Shown in pieces: positions 9,585-21,604 of a stretch of DNA of 64,000 nucleotides. The notes under the pieces were generated by a model that had not been told where the DNA came from, did not search any database, and saw nothing but the letters and a program-made list of their open reading frames with translations. The stretch comes from Valencia hispanica. Taxonomy: Eukaryota; Chordata; Actinopteri; Cyprinodontiformes; Valenciidae. Both the position numbers and the translations under genes were made by a program. Location: positions 26,279,403-26,343,402 of the forward strand of contig OY747702.1 of the NCBI GenBank assembly GCA_963556495.2. Reading direction: 5' to 3'. Numbering within the stretch: position 1 is the stretch's first letter; every line of letters starts with the position of its first letter.

Positions 9585-12500
9585 ATGACTACTCTAAGGT
9601 TTGTCACGTGGAATATTCATGGAGCTGGCACCAGAGAGAAAAGAGTTAAGATTCTTAACCAGCTTAAAAGATTGAAGGCAGATGTCGTCTTATTACAAGA
9701 AACCCATAAATCTACCTCAGCTGCAGATTATCTTAAATCCCCTGAGTTTCCTAATGTGTTTTCTGCATGCTATAACTCTAGACAAAGGGGAGTAGCAATA
9801 TTAATAAATAAAAATTTTAATTTTACAGTAATAGATACAGTTACAGATCCAGAGGGTAGATTTATTATAGTAAAACTATCTATACATAACCAAAAGTTAT
9901 GTATTGTCAGTATATATGGTCCAAATGTTGATGACCCCTCATTCTTTCATTCCTTCTTCTCTGTGCTCCTTGAACACATGGATTGCTCAATTCTTCTTGG
10001 GGGCGACCTCAACTTTGGTTTAAATGAAGAAATAGACAGGCTGAGCACAGCAGGGACTCAGCGCAGCTGGAAATCTATAGATATAGTCAAACAGTACATG
10101 AGCGATTATGGACTTTGTGATGCATGGCGATCTCTTCACCCCAATGACAAAAAAAATACTTTCTTCTCAAATGTCCACCATTCATATTCTCGACTGGATT
10201 ATTTGTTAGTCAGCAGCTTACTGTTGACTGACATTTCAGACACTGAGATACACCCTATAGCTGTTAGTGATCATGCTCCTGTTTCTCTAACTTTAGTAAA
10301 TAAAACAGAAACACCTCAAAGCAAAAATTGGAGATTTAATATATCATTACTTAAGGATAAAGAATTTATTAAATATTTCGAAAAAGAGTGGGCCTCATAT
10401 TTGGAATATAACGACCTCCCTGGTACGTCGCCATCCATTCTTTGGGAGGCAGGAAAAGCTGTGATTAGAGGTAAAATAATCTCATTCTTATCAAATAAAA
10501 AGAAAATGGAAAAAAAACGTATTCAGGAATTAGAAGAAACTATTAATTCATTAGAAGCTTCTCTAGATGAGGAGAGACTAGGCAAAATCCGTAAAGCAAA
10601 GCTAGAATTAAATCAAATTATTAATAAACAGACCCAGTTCTTAATTCAAAGACTTAGGATAGAAAACTTTGAACAAGGTAATAAATCAGGTAGATTTTTG
10701 GCTAACCAGCTTAAAATTAATAAAGAAAAAACAACTATATCTGCTATTAAAGATCAGACCGGGAATACAGTAAATGATCCTGGAAGAATAAACAACACAT
10801 TTAAAGAATTTTGCAAGGCTTTATACTCACCAGAGATAAATCCATCGGATCATGAAATTGAACAATTTTTTGATAACATAACACTACCTAAATTATCTGA
10901 AAGTCAAGCGATGGCCCTGGATTCACCACTAACAGCGGCTGAACTCGAGGAGGCCCTCCAAGGCATGCCCAATAACAAGGCTCCAGGCCCAGATGGATTT
11001 CCAGCAGAGTTCTATAAAGAATTCTGGAATATTCTGGCACCAACATTCCACAGAATGCTGCAGGAAACCAAGGAAAATGGCCGACTCCCACCAAATATGA
11101 ATTCTGCCTACATTAGTCTATTACTAAAATCAGGTAAAGACCCTTCGTTTCCTACCAGCTATCGTCCCATATCCCTCAGTAATGTTGATCTTAAAATAAT
11201 CTGCAAAGCCCTCGGAAAAAGGATAAAGTAACCCCTCTTATAATACATCCTGATCAAACTGGTTTTATTAAAAGGAGACATTCATCCAAAAATTCACATA
11301 GATTAATAGATTTAATAGATTTTTCTTACTGTAAAAACATTAAAACTAATATATTATCTTTAGATGCAGAAAAAGCATTTGATAGAGTTAACTGGAAATT
11401 CTTATTTGTAACCTTACATAAAAATTGCTTTGGAAATTCTTTTATAAACTGGTTGAAAATATTATACAGTTCACCAACAGCATGTATCAGGACAAATAAC
11501 CAAACATCATCTAGGTTTAATCTTCAGAGAGGTACCAGGCAGGGATGTCCTCTCTCTCCCTCCTTGTGCACTATTTTTATTGAACAACTACCTGCAGCAA
11601 TCAGGCAAACTCACAATATTAAAGGCATAAAATGCAATAACATAGAACATAAAATCAGTCTTTATGCAAATGATGTATTACTTTTTCTCCAACATTCACA
11701 AACCTCTTTCTCTCAGGTAATCGGGTTGATAAACTCTTACTCAGACGTTTCAGATTATTCTATAAATTGGTTAAAATCTACAGTTCTTCCAATCAATTGT
11801 TCTGTCCAGAATCCAACTAATACACAACTGCAGTCAGGGAATATTACCTATTTAGGTATCAATGTCTCACCAGGACTGGCAGATTTAATAACGCTAAACT
11901 ACATCCCACTTTTAAAAAAAGTGGAAGATGATCTTGCTAGATGGAAATCTCTACCCATATCACTTATGGGAAGGGTTGCTTCAATAAAAATGATGGTTTT
12001 GCCCAGAATCAACTACTTATTCTCAATGATCCCAAGTAAACCATCACTAGACTGGTTTAGATCTCTGGACTCCTATCTCTAAATTTCTTTGGAAAGATAA
12101 ACCCACACGTATCAGCTTAAAAACACTGCAGAAGACCAAAGAAAAAGGAGGTCTAGATCTACCAAACTTCCATCATTATTTCTTAGCCAACAGGCTCCAA
12201 TACATCTCAAGATGGTTAAAACATAGCTACCTAGACGAGTCCTGGATAGACGTAGAACAGACACTATGTAATAAGATAAAACTTTCAGACCTACCATTTA
12301 TTAGCTCAAATATAAAACAATATGAATGCTTTAAAAGCATAAATATCAGCTCCTCTCTGACAGCATGGTGGGAGTTTCTAAAAATGACAGAGTCCACAAT
12401 AATCCCATGCAGACGCACACCCATCTGGAATAACCCCGACATCTTGCAAAAAAAATGTATGATAAGTTTCCCAGTCTGGAGGTGCAATGGAATTGAATAC

Positions 12501-13304
12501 CTGGAACATATATTTGAAGGAACAGACTTTATCCCATTTAATACATTAATTACACAATATGGAATTGATAAAAACAAATTCTTAGAATATCAACAAATTA
12601 AATCTATTATTAAAGGTAAATTTAGGCTCAATACAGCTGAATTACAAATTCCAGCAAGAGTTTTAGATTTTCTTAATCTCAACCCCCCCAAATTGCTGTC
12701 TAAAATATACAAAACTTTATCTACATTAGATGAATCAATAACCATCCCTATTTCAAAATGGGAGGTGGATTTATCAGCCAGCTTTGACCAAAACGTCTGG
12801 TCTCAGATATGTTTAAGAACCTTTAAAATAACAAAAAATCCTCATTTGCAATTAATACAATACAAAATCCTTCATAGAGTACACTATACAGGTCAACGAA
12901 TGTTTAGGATGGGTTTTACATCGTCTAATACCTGCTTACAATGCACAAGCAATATGCCAGATACTTATGTTCATGCGCTTTGGTTCTGTCCACCTGTTAA
13001 GAAATTTTGGTGCCAGATATGTGAGGACTTATCAAAGTGTCTGAAATGTAACATCCCACCATCTCCCTCAATTTGCCTGTTAGGAAATTTAAATGATGTC
13101 ACCATGGACACAAAGTCAGTTCTAATGGTTCACATTGCCTTATGCATCGCTAAGAAAACTATCCCCCTGAACTGGAAAAATAAAAAAGCTCTTAATATTA
13201 ATCAGTATAGAAATCTCTTGTTGGACCATAATGGTCTTGAGACGGCCTCTGGCTCCATATCTGATCAATCTCTCTGGGCTCCTTTGATAGGCTCCATCAC
13301 CTAG
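9585..13304 (+). pseudogene. L1 ORF2 (endonuclease-reverse transcriptase), two frameshifts
   Basis: This would nick target DNA and reverse-transcribe the LINE RNA. Starting at the ATG at 9585, the APE-type endonuclease (about residues 1-240) shows TWNIHGAG, LLQETH, YGPN, GGDLNFG and SDHAPVSL motifs. A linker with a Lys/Glu-rich helix follows, then RT with PGPDGFPAEFYK, YRPISLSN, LDAEKAFDRV and GTRQGCPLSP. The catalytic box reads YAND (11663-11674) instead of YADD. The C-terminus has a CxxC...HxxxxC knuckle (CLQC...HALWFC). The frame ends at TAA 11229, resumes one frame over until TAA 12080, then returns to the first frame until 13304. Both shifts look like small deletions of 4 and 2 nt. About 1,240 codons is normal for L1 ORF2. 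Inactive. Confidence 0.92.
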
Positions 13305-15336
13305 TGGGGGTGGGGGGCACTTGGTTTTGTCGTTTGGGACACTGTTGCTGATGTAGGGGTTTTGGGGTTGGAGGCGTCTGGGGGGGACGAGGGGGAGCGG
13401 TACAATCAGGTTCACCTCTGGTGCCGGTGCCCACTGTTAAACCACATATAGACACTGAGGGCTCGGGGTGGGGGTTGGGGGATGTGTGGCTGCCTTCCCC
13501 ACATCCCACCTCTCTGTTTTAAATGCACATTATAACAACACACATCAACACCATACTCGAGCGGGAGGATGGAGGCTAGGGGTCTTTTCACACCCCTGTT
13601 CGCTACGGGCCATCAGGGGTTGGGGTCCGGAGGAGGACAGGCGGTCTGGTCGGGGGCCTGGGCTGTCGGGCTGCTTTGCCACTGTGGGGCCCTTGGCGGT
13701 CTGCTTGTCTCCGTCCTAGAAGGTAGGGGGTCCACCTCCCGGGTCCGGGGGCTGGTGGCTCTACTGGGGCATCGGTACCTGGACCTGGGAACATAAAGTG
13801 TGCATGGGGTGTGTGAGTGAGGGTACAGCGTCATTTTTTTGGGTGTCTTGGTGAGTCAGTGAGAATGTATGGGTTTAAGAGGGAGGGAACGTATGACTGT
13901 GTCTGTATGTCTTTGTCTACCTGTCAGGTTGGATCTTGGTCTGACCCCTCGCCTGGCGCACCTCAGGCCTTACACTTAATGGGGGGCCTATTTCCCCTCC
14001 GTCACTCCCCGCCGGTGACGGGGGCCCCTGCCTGCCGGTGCATCGGTGGTCAATCCGGTTCGGACATGGTGCGTGCCTGGCCGGGCCTGGGGGGGGCGGT
14101 GTGTCGGTTGGCCGATGCGCTGGGCCAATAGCTTCCTTTGGTTGGTTGGGGCACCTCTTTTAGAGGTGCCAGGTTTGGGATTGTTGGGTGGTGCCTGCTC
14201 GGTGGCTCGGCGGGATGCGGATCCGGCGTCTCTGCTCGTTTAATCACCTGTTCTGTGCGCACCGTGCGTGGCCGGTTCATTGGCAGGTTGGACCGGCCCT
14301 GGCCCTCGTTGGATGCCTGGTCTCGGCGCCCTGCGTTGCGCGGGATCAGGACCCGGGAGCTGGTACAACTTGGTGTCCATATGCTGGCTGAGCCGGGCCT
14401 GGGGATGCTGTCCGTCCCTTGCGGCTATCGGTGGGGCGCTGGGAGGTTGGCGGTGGGGATTGGCCTAGGGTGGAGGTGGCGCGTGGCGGCCGGTGGCCGG
14501 CCGCGGCCCCTGCAGTGCCGGGGGCCCCTCGTCGGCCGGTCCCTTGTCGGGTCCCTGCTGGGGGGTGGGGTGCCCCGGGGCCCCGGCTCCCCCGGTCCAT
14601 GGACCGACCCGCCCCGGCGCGGCCAGTTGCCGGCGGGGCCCGTGGGCTCGTCACTGCTGCCCCCCGGGCCCCTGCATAGTGGCCGCTGGATGTTCCCCTG
14701 GGGTTCTCCTTTGCTCCTCTCTTGGGGGATGCGGTCGGCCCCGCCCGGGTCCGCCTGGGGCTCTGGCGGTCCTTTGGACGTCTTTGCACCGATCTCCTTC
14801 ATATCTGCATCGATTCCTGGGAGACGGATTGATGTCTGCTCACACCAATTATCGAACACTCTTATGGAGAAACCTTATATGCACCAGCATGCTAACACAC
14901 ACACATAGATGTGGGGTCTCTGGTGTTTAAGGAAATATTCTTGGGCTGAGGTTATCATTACTAGAGCTTGATTAATCGGTACCATGAGTTTTTCTGTGAC
15001 ATTGTTGTTGTATTTTTTTATCTATTTTTGTGTGATGTGGTTGTGTAATTCTTAGTTCACAATGTTTGGTTGGTTTTGTCGATGTTCCTTTTTCGGGTTA
15101 TGTTTTGTTTTTCCCCCTCTCTCTGCCGTCCTGTGGGTATGGAGGCAGACTTCAATGTCTTCCTGTGTTTTCTTTGTTCCCCTTCCTCTCTTGTATTTTC
15201 AACTCACCCTCTCTCTTGACTTTTTGTTTCCTACCTCTCTTCTTCATCTTCCTTCTTTCTTCTCCTTAATTTTCTGTCTCCGTGTCCATAACATCAGGAA
15301 ATAAAAAACCCAAAAATTCATAATAAAGATTTTTTA
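13305..15336 (+). other. L1 3' UTR, GC- and G-rich then pyrimidine-rich
   Basis: From just after the ORF2 stop to about 14860 the plus strand is markedly GC-rich, with many GGG and GGGG runs (13307-13320, 13381-13395, 14086-14097, 14560-14585). After about 15060 it turns into a T/C-rich tract. Many long open frames here on both strands are a by-product of high GC and have no domain content. Potential polyadenylation signals AATAAA lie near 15299 and 15323. Confidence 0.7.
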
Positions 15337-17929
15337 CACATATATCAAGTGGAGTACTATAGCAAAAGCTGTACTGCTCCGCTTGTGAAAGTAAAACTGT
15401 TGGGCTTCTACTTGGTACTCAGACACCAATTCTGAGCTCCACTCTGCCAAACAGGACACGTAAAAAAAAAATAAATAAATAAAATAAAAAAAATAAAAAT
15501 AAACAATATTTAAATTGTTTTATCATAAACCAACTTTCTTTGTTCAGACATAACCTTTTACTTGAACCATTTTTATGAACAGAAAGCTGTCCAATGGTTC
15601 AGTGAGTTGCCAGTACGAGGAACAAAGAAGCTGTGGCAGTGCCTGTATATGGTTCCACAGCTAGGGCAGCATCACGCTTGGACTGGCGCACGCTGTGAGT
15701 GTGCAGAGCCTTGGTTGCTATACCATCTTCTCTCAGAAAATCGGAGGGAAAACAGCTTCGTCTACGTCATTAGAGACACCATGTCTTCTTGGGGATTCTA
15801 TATTTCTTAAAGACATTTTCTGCAGGAGCTCAGAAAAGCCAGGTTCAAGCTTATTTTCAGACAGGATTCACTCACTGGATAAGCAAACAGTAGACTGTAA
15901 TTCATTTGGGACTGTGTGTAGGTCAGTCATGTTCTGATCCATGGCTGGGCAGAAACACTGAGAATTTGAAAACATTGACTTGAAAACTGATGCTTTCCAT
16001 CCTGTCTGTCTAAATGTGAGTTACTTGTGTAATTTTCCATTCTCTTCTATAATTATGTACTACTTTGTCTATCACATAAAGTCCTGATAAAAATACACTG
16101 AAGTTTCTGGTTGTAGCATGACGAAATGTGAAAATGTTCGAAGGGTATCCGAACTTTGCTTTATAGGTCTTTCAGCCATGTAAAATTCATGCACGTTACA
16201 TCATATTCTGGTAAAAGTACAGGAGCATATTTAATTCTAAGCTATATTTAGTCAAAATGTATAAGTACTCCTTCTGCAGCCAATGTGACTGATGTGCTGT
16301 AATATATTAGCTCATGAATATTGATGCAACAGTGTGTAAGGAGCAATTTTTAACTGGTTTCAATAGAAATAGCTAGTTTTTGTATCATAGATCCCAACAT
16401 GGGGGTTTATCCTAGATATCAATCTCTACTGCATGATGCATAAAGATTATTTATCAATTGTAGATCATCTGATAACAGATACTTATCAGCTAATTTTAAT
16501 GTTTAATTTTGGCTTGAGTTGAAATCTCAAAAATATGAGGAAAAAAATCTTGCCACATATTACCATACAACATCAATCACTATCTGAAGGGATAATCACA
16601 GTATTTGTAAGGGGGAGAATAGCTGCATTTGGGGGCATTCGGTACTTTCTCAGATAAATAGATTTTCTCTGCACAATGAGATTTTGTGTTCTCACTGCAT
16701 TTATATGACAGCTTAGCCTTGCAGCCTCCTGTGAGAGCCCAAACCCGAGGCAGTTAGTCACATTAGAGCTGCCTCCTCCATGCATCACAATGTGGTGATG
16801 GACCTGTCACTGGTTTTTTTTACACTCTCACCTTTCCCTCCACCCCCCCTCAAGTTATCAGAAAAAAAGCCCTCACTCAAAGAAGCCCTGAAGCTGCCAG
16901 TCAAAGAGTGGTGGGTGTTGAACACTGAGTGTGTTTGTGTGTGGGTGTGTGAATGTTTTTTTTATTTTTTTAATCGGTGTTACTTTTGCTGCATTTCGGC
17001 CTAGTGTCTGTGTGATGAAGTCACTTTCTTGCAATTAGCTGCATGGTCAAGTCCTCCTTTCCAAGCAGCTTGAAATGATTTAGGTAAGACGGTGCAGATT
17101 AAACGCAGCTATGAAGTTTCTCCCTTTTTAAAAACAGCCTCCACTCTGACAGCTTCCCAACTCTCCTCTTAACTGGGTTCAAATTTTGCTGCAAAAACTA
17201 TATGGCAAATAAGTTGGTGAATCTTCAAAGATTCCCTCTTCACACAGCTTTCACAGTGGCAGATGTAAAAATAGAAACCGTCATAGATGCATTAATCATT
17301 TATCTGTGCATGACTCCAATCAGCTGGGTCCTGACTGTAACTGTGCAATAAGTATTCCCCAGGTTCATGCTGCAGAGGGAGCATAATCACAGGAGGCAGC
17401 TTTGTCCTCACAGCCATGTTCGACACTTTGATTCTTATCTGAAAAGAAACATCTGTTGAAGCTACAAGTTTTATGTCATAAGAGACTCCAGCTTTTGGCT
17501 CAGTAGGAAATCTACTTAGCGCTTGTACTCACACAGGCACTCACACAAGCAGATAACAAATACGGATCAGAATACAGCTGAAGCAGAAAGACAGGGACCG
17601 CGAGTCAGTTTCTCTTTGATGCTGTGACAATCGGCAACCTGAGAAGCTGCTTCAGAGAAATCAAGTGACGTTCTCAGAGATGCAAAGTTCCCTCTAGGTG
17701 GAAACTATGCTTTTTATCTGCTCCTGAATCATAAATTATCAAAATGGTTTAGGATTTTTCTTTCTAAGATCTATGGAATAAAGGAAAATATACCCAAATG
17801 CTTTCTGTGAAATAAATTATCTTTATCTCTTGCCTTAGTTGTGGCTTAGTTCTGCTGTTTTGATAGTTTCTGCTTTTTGGTAGTTATTTTTCATACCCTC
17901 TGCCCTCATACCTGGATTACTCTAAAATC
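15337..17929. other. Unrecognised DNA with one Tc1 end fragment
   Basis: AT-rich DNA with an A-rich (AAAT)n patch at 15462-15505, a GT-rich patch near 16929-16952 and a probable Tc1 end fragment at 16040-16165. I see no convincing exon, RNA gene or full element. Confidence 0.4.
16040..16165. mobile_element. Decayed Tc1-family end fragment
   Basis: CTATCACATAAAGTCC, GGTTGTAGCATGACGAAATG and TTCGAAGGGTAT follow, in order, the conserved end of the same widespread fish Tc1 family as the element at 26527-40247 (its ends carry a CATGTTACAACCA word and a GGTATGAATACTT word). Only one end is present, without transposase, and the terminal TA cannot be fixed. Confidence 0.5.
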
Positions 17930-17992
17930 AAGGACTGTGGGACTTTTAATTTATTTTTTCAACTTTCTGATCTACAAATTAAATCAACAAAA

Positions 17993-18101
17993 GATGCCTC
18001 CTGTCCCAATGGAGGATTATGACAAACTTCTCCAGAAAATTGCAGAGATGGAAATGAAGATTTATCGACTTGACGTGCATGTAGTGATAAATGGTATTTA
18101 G
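17993..18101 (+). pseudogene. L2 LINE ORF1 fragment
   Basis: From the ATG at 17993 the frame reads MPPVPMEDYDKLLQKIAEME and continues with a short amphipathic, probably coiled-coil helix before a stop at 18099. This resembles the N-terminus of fish L2-type ORF1 proteins, which have a leading PVP, a LLQ.IAE heptad pattern and then basic Ser/Thr-rich sequence. Past the stop, translations (about 18110-18390) keep a similar Ser/Pro/Thr-rich composition. Assignment rests on position upstream of the L2 RT blocks plus this similarity; it is a broken remnant. Confidence 0.5.
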
Positions 18102-18574
18102 GGAAATTACATAACCTTGCCAATGATTCAAAAGAGTGAAAGGACCGACATACAGCTAACCAGCACAATGACCAACAGTCTTCCCAGTAACTCTTTCGGC
18201 TCAAGACCGAAGATCAAATCCCTTCCCCTAACTCAGGGAAAACGTCTTACAGGAGGAACACAGCATTTAGACTAAGCAAATTGGCGACCATTATGGAGGA
18301 ATGTCTCTTCAGCTCTAGCACCAAGGAGAAAGACATTAGTCAAAACAAGCAGCACAAACATTTCAACTGGCAACACAAAACTCCAGCTGGTTAGCTATAA
18401 AAAGCTACTTGTAAAAAGCTGTGTTTTACCAGTTGAATAGCTTCTTAACAATGGTAATGTATTTTAGTCCGGTTTCAGTCCTCACCACAGCACTTAGACT
18501 GCCCTCAAAGTGTTCAATGACACAGTGCTGGTACTTTTGGGCCTCTGCAGCATTTGACACTGTTGATCATGACA

Positions 18575-20124
18575 TACAGACCCTTTCCAAAAAATTTGAA
18601 TATCATGGAAAAGTTCATTTTTTTCTATAATTCCATTCAAAACGTTAAACTTCCATAGATTATAGATTCAGGGCCCACAACTTAAACGGTTTCAAGTATT
18701 TAGTTGTTTATTTGTACATAATTTGGGCTTCCAGCTCATAAAACCCACAAAAGCAGGAATTCAAAAAAATAGAAGAAATCACCATTTACTTCTCAGTTTT
18801 TACAGAAAAAAAAGAAAGTTAGGATCACATCAAAGCAAGCAAAATATGGTACTTTCAAAACGATATGTAATCTTTGTCTTAATCACTGCTTCGATGCACC
18901 GTGGCATTGAGGCAATCAGTCTGTGGCATTGCCTGGGAGTTATGGAAGCCCAGATTTCCTTGATGCTTGCTGTCAACTCTTCTTTGTTTTTGGGTCTGGT
19001 GCCCCTCATTTTCCTCTTGATAATACCCCTTAGAATTTCCATGGGGTTTAGGTCCGGCGAGTTGGCTGGCCAGTCAAGCTCTGTGATGGCATGTCCATCA
19101 AACCAGGTTTTGGTGCTTCTGGTGGTATGGGCAGGGGTCAGGTCCTGCTGGAAGATGAAATCTGTATCTCCATACAGATCCTCAGCAGAAGGAATCACGA
19201 AGTCCTCTAAAACATTGTGGTAGACTGATGTCGTGACCTTGGACAACACCTGCACCAGATATTGCACCCCAAATCATGACTGACTGTAGATATAGATATT
19301 TCACAATGGACCTCAAGCAGCTTGGGTTCTGTTCCTCACCCGTCTTCCTCCAAACCTTTGGACCTTGATTCCCGAATGAAAGTCACATTTTACTTTCATC
19401 GAAAAAGAGGACCTTGGACCACTGGCCAACAGTCCAGTCCTTCTTCTCCTTGGCCCAGTTAAGACACGTCTGAATGTGGTGGTTTTTGAAGCTGTGACTC
19501 CCACCTCTTCCCACGCTATCTTGATCTCTGCCAGATTCATAAATCTTCTCTGCTTGATAATCTGCCGAAGCCCATGGTCAGCTCTTCTGCTGGTGCATCT
19601 TCTCCTGCCACATTTTGCCCTTCCACTAGACTTTCCATTGATATGCTTGGTCACAGCACTCTGTCAACAGCCAGACTCCCAAGCTATGAACCTTTATGGC
19701 TTACCCATCCTATTGAGGGTTTCAATGATGGTCTTCTGGCCAGTTGTCAAGTCTGCAGTCTTCCCCATATTGAACCTAACTGAGATAATTGAACCAAAGT
19801 GAAGCAATTTAATGACACCTGGGAAAACCTGTCCAGCTGCTTTGAGTTTAGTAGATGAGTAGTGTGTGACACTCAGTTTAAAACATTCATGCCCTGTAAA
19901 ATTTGGGCTGATTTATTCACAGTATTCTATTTTTTTGAATTCCTGTTTTTGTGGGTTTTATGAGCTGGAAGCCCAAATTATGTACAAATAAACAACTAAA
20001 TACTTGAAATCGTTTCAGTTGTGGGCCCTGAATCTATAATCTATGGAAGTTTAATGTTTTGAATATAATTATGGAAATAAATTAACTTTTCCACGATATT
20101 CTAATTTATTGGAAAGGGTCTGTA
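18575..20124 (-). mobile_element. Tc1/mariner element with about 200-bp inverted repeats
   Basis: It is bounded by TA at 18575-18576 and 20123-20124. The ends read CAGACCCTTTCCAAAAAATT and, in reverse from the right, CAGACCCTTTCCAATAAATT. The inverted repeats run about 200 bp, through TTGTTTATTTGTACATAATT and GAATTCAAAAAAATAGAA. The TA duplication interrupts an L2 reading frame precisely. A decayed transposase lies on the minus strand. At 1,546 bp between the TAs it has normal Tc1 length. Confidence 0.92.
18830..19768 (-). pseudogene. Tc1 transposase, degraded
   Basis: A cut-and-paste DDE transposase of the Tc1 group. The start ATG is at 19768 and the protein begins MGKTADLTTGQKTIIETLNR. Two in-frame stops (TAA, TGA) fall within the first 40 codons. 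The paired helix-turn-helix region follows (HINGKSSGRAKCGRRR). The catalytic part is in shifted frames: FDES-type first Asp, FQQDLTPAHT second Asp and SPDLNPMEI with the Glu, as expected for a DD34E site. At least two frameshifts lie between 19267 and 19460. Inactive; the usual length would be about 340 residues. Confidence 0.85.
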
Positions 20125-20807
20125 CTATTTAAACAACTGGAGAGGTGTGTCTGACTCTCTGGTACAGTACTTGACTGGTTTGAGTCTTGCCTAAATAACA
20201 GGATCTTCTTTGTATCAGTTGATAACTTTTCATCAAAGCAGAGAAAACCACATGCAGGTCCCTCAAAGTTCCATCTTGGACCCCCTCTTATTTAATATCT
20301 ACATTATCCTGCTAGCGCAGATTATTACAAGTAATGCGAACACTTACCATAACTAGCAGATGATACTGAGCTGTACATTGCAATGTTACTGGGTGACAAT
20401 GAACCCATTCAAGCATTGAGCAGATACTTGAAACAAACCAATGTGTGAATGTACCATAACTTTTTTCAGATGAATAGAAACAAAACTGAAGTAATTATCT
20501 TTGGAACAAAAGAAGAACGATCAAGAGTCAGCACATCTATCAATCTGAAGAACATTTCGAGGAATGAAGGACTAATGTCCCAGAAATATCTTGGAAAAAC
20601 GTATCCATGCAATTATCTTTATGAAATTGTTTACTGCAACAGTGTCTTTACAGCTCTGTCTAAAAGTCAGACAGGTGCAGCTGATATAGGACACTACTGC
20701 TAGTGTCCTCACTAAAACTAGGAAAGTAAAACATATCACCTCAGTTCTAAAGTTCTTATACTGGTTCCCTGTAGATCAGAGAATATACTTTAAAACACTA
20801 ATAATCA

Positions 20808-21176
20808 CTAGTGGGCTGCACAGTTGGTAGCACTGTTGCCTTGCAGCAAGAAGGTCCTGGGTTTGAATCTTGGCCTGGGGTATATGTTCTCTGCGCGGAG
20901 TTTGCATGTTCTCCCTGTCCATCTGTGGGGTCCCTTCGCGTACTCAGGCGTCCTCCCACAACCCAAAAACATGAATGTAAGGTTAACTAGTCTCTCTAAA
21001 TTGTCCTTAGGTGTAAATGTGTGTGTACATGGTTATTGGTCTTTTGTGTCTCTATGTTGCCCTGGAATGGACTGGTGACCTGTCTAGCGTGTACCCCGGC
21101 TCTCGCCTGCTGAAAATAGGCACCAGGATCCCCCATCCCTGCTAGAATAAGTGGTAGAGATAATGGATGGATGAAT
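20808..21176 (+). repeat. SINE-like teleost repeat with tRNA-like head
   Basis: The head GTTGGTAGCACTGTTGCC followed by GGGTTTGAATCTTGG resembles polymerase III A and B boxes. The body has GCGGAGTTTGCATGTTCTCC, CTAAATTGTCC and GGAATGGACTGGTGACCTG words known from a very common fish interspersed repeat. It ends with AATGGATGGATGAATGG. It lies inside the L2 RT frame. Whether the family is a true SINE or a non-autonomous DNA element is not settled by the sequence. Confidence 0.6.
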
Positions 21177-21604
21177 GGTTTAGCACCAAAATACATTAAG
21201 GATCTGTTGTCACCAGGCTGGTTCTCTCAACTCTGCTCTGCACCCCCTGAATAAGACTCAAATATGGAGAAGCAGCATGCAGTTTTTAAACTCCACTAAT
21301 CTGGAACTAACTAACTAATCTGGAATAAAATTCCAGAAAACTGCAAAAATACTGAAATTCTGAGTTCCTTCAAATCAAGGTTAAAAAGCATTTGTTTAAT
21401 GTTACATTTAAGAATAACTGGAACATTGTTTAATTTTAGTCTTTATTCTAATATTTTATGATCATGAGTTTTGATAATTTGATGATACTTGAAAAATTTA
21501 ATTTTTGTTGGTTGTTGTTTCATGTTTTCATTGTGTAAAGCACCTTGGATTGCCTTGTTGCTGAAATGTGCTTCAAGAATAAGCTTGCCTTGCCTTACTT
21601 AGGT

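Larger units (their letters stand above)
8271..15336 (+). mobile_element. L1/Tx1-type LINE, nearly full length
   Basis: This LINE has the usual fish L1 order: ORF1 (8310-9179), a T/C-rich spacer, ORF2 with endonuclease, reverse transcriptase and C-terminal zinc knuckle (9585-13304), then about 2 kb of 3' UTR. The 3' UTR is GC-rich to about 14.86 kb, then T/C-rich, ending near AATAAAAAACCC and AATAAAGATT at 15299-15330. ORF2 carries two frameshifts and a changed catalytic box, so the copy is inactive. No target duplication could be paired, so the ends are approximate. Confidence 0.9.
18421..21420 (+). pseudogene. L2 LINE reverse transcriptase, interrupted remnant
   Basis: Before the Tc1 insertion, SGFSPHHST, then KVFNDTVLVLLG, then AAFDTVDHD mark RT blocks 1-3. 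After it, ILFKQLE, LDPLLFNIYI, the catalytic box LADDTELYI (20353 on), [12 protein letters not shown] and, past the SINE-like insert, GLAPKYIKDLL and NKIPENC...SSFKSRLKS follow. These are the conserved order of L2/CR1-group RTs. The frame is broken by many stops and shifts. The Tc1 splits the DHDI-L junction exactly, and the SINE-like repeat sits just before GLAPKYI. Confidence 0.78.
17930..21604 (+). mobile_element. L2-type LINE, internally deleted and split
   Basis: The order is an ORF1 fragment at 17993, RT blocks at 18440-18577, a Tc1 insertion (18575-20124), further RT blocks with the LADD box, a SINE-like insertion (20808-21176), the RT C-terminus, then the standard tail AAGCACCTTGGATTGCC...CTTGCCTTGCC at 21538-21597. 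The endonuclease region between ORF1 and RT is absent. Removing the two insertions gives a continuous L2-like protein order, so both arrived after this LINE. Multiple stops make it inactive. Confidence 0.8.

Noticed and set aside
13469..14930. Many long open frames on both strands
   Set aside because: They lie in the GC-rich L1 3' UTR where stop codons are rare. The translations are Gly/Pro/Arg-rich with no domain pattern and overlap in all frames.
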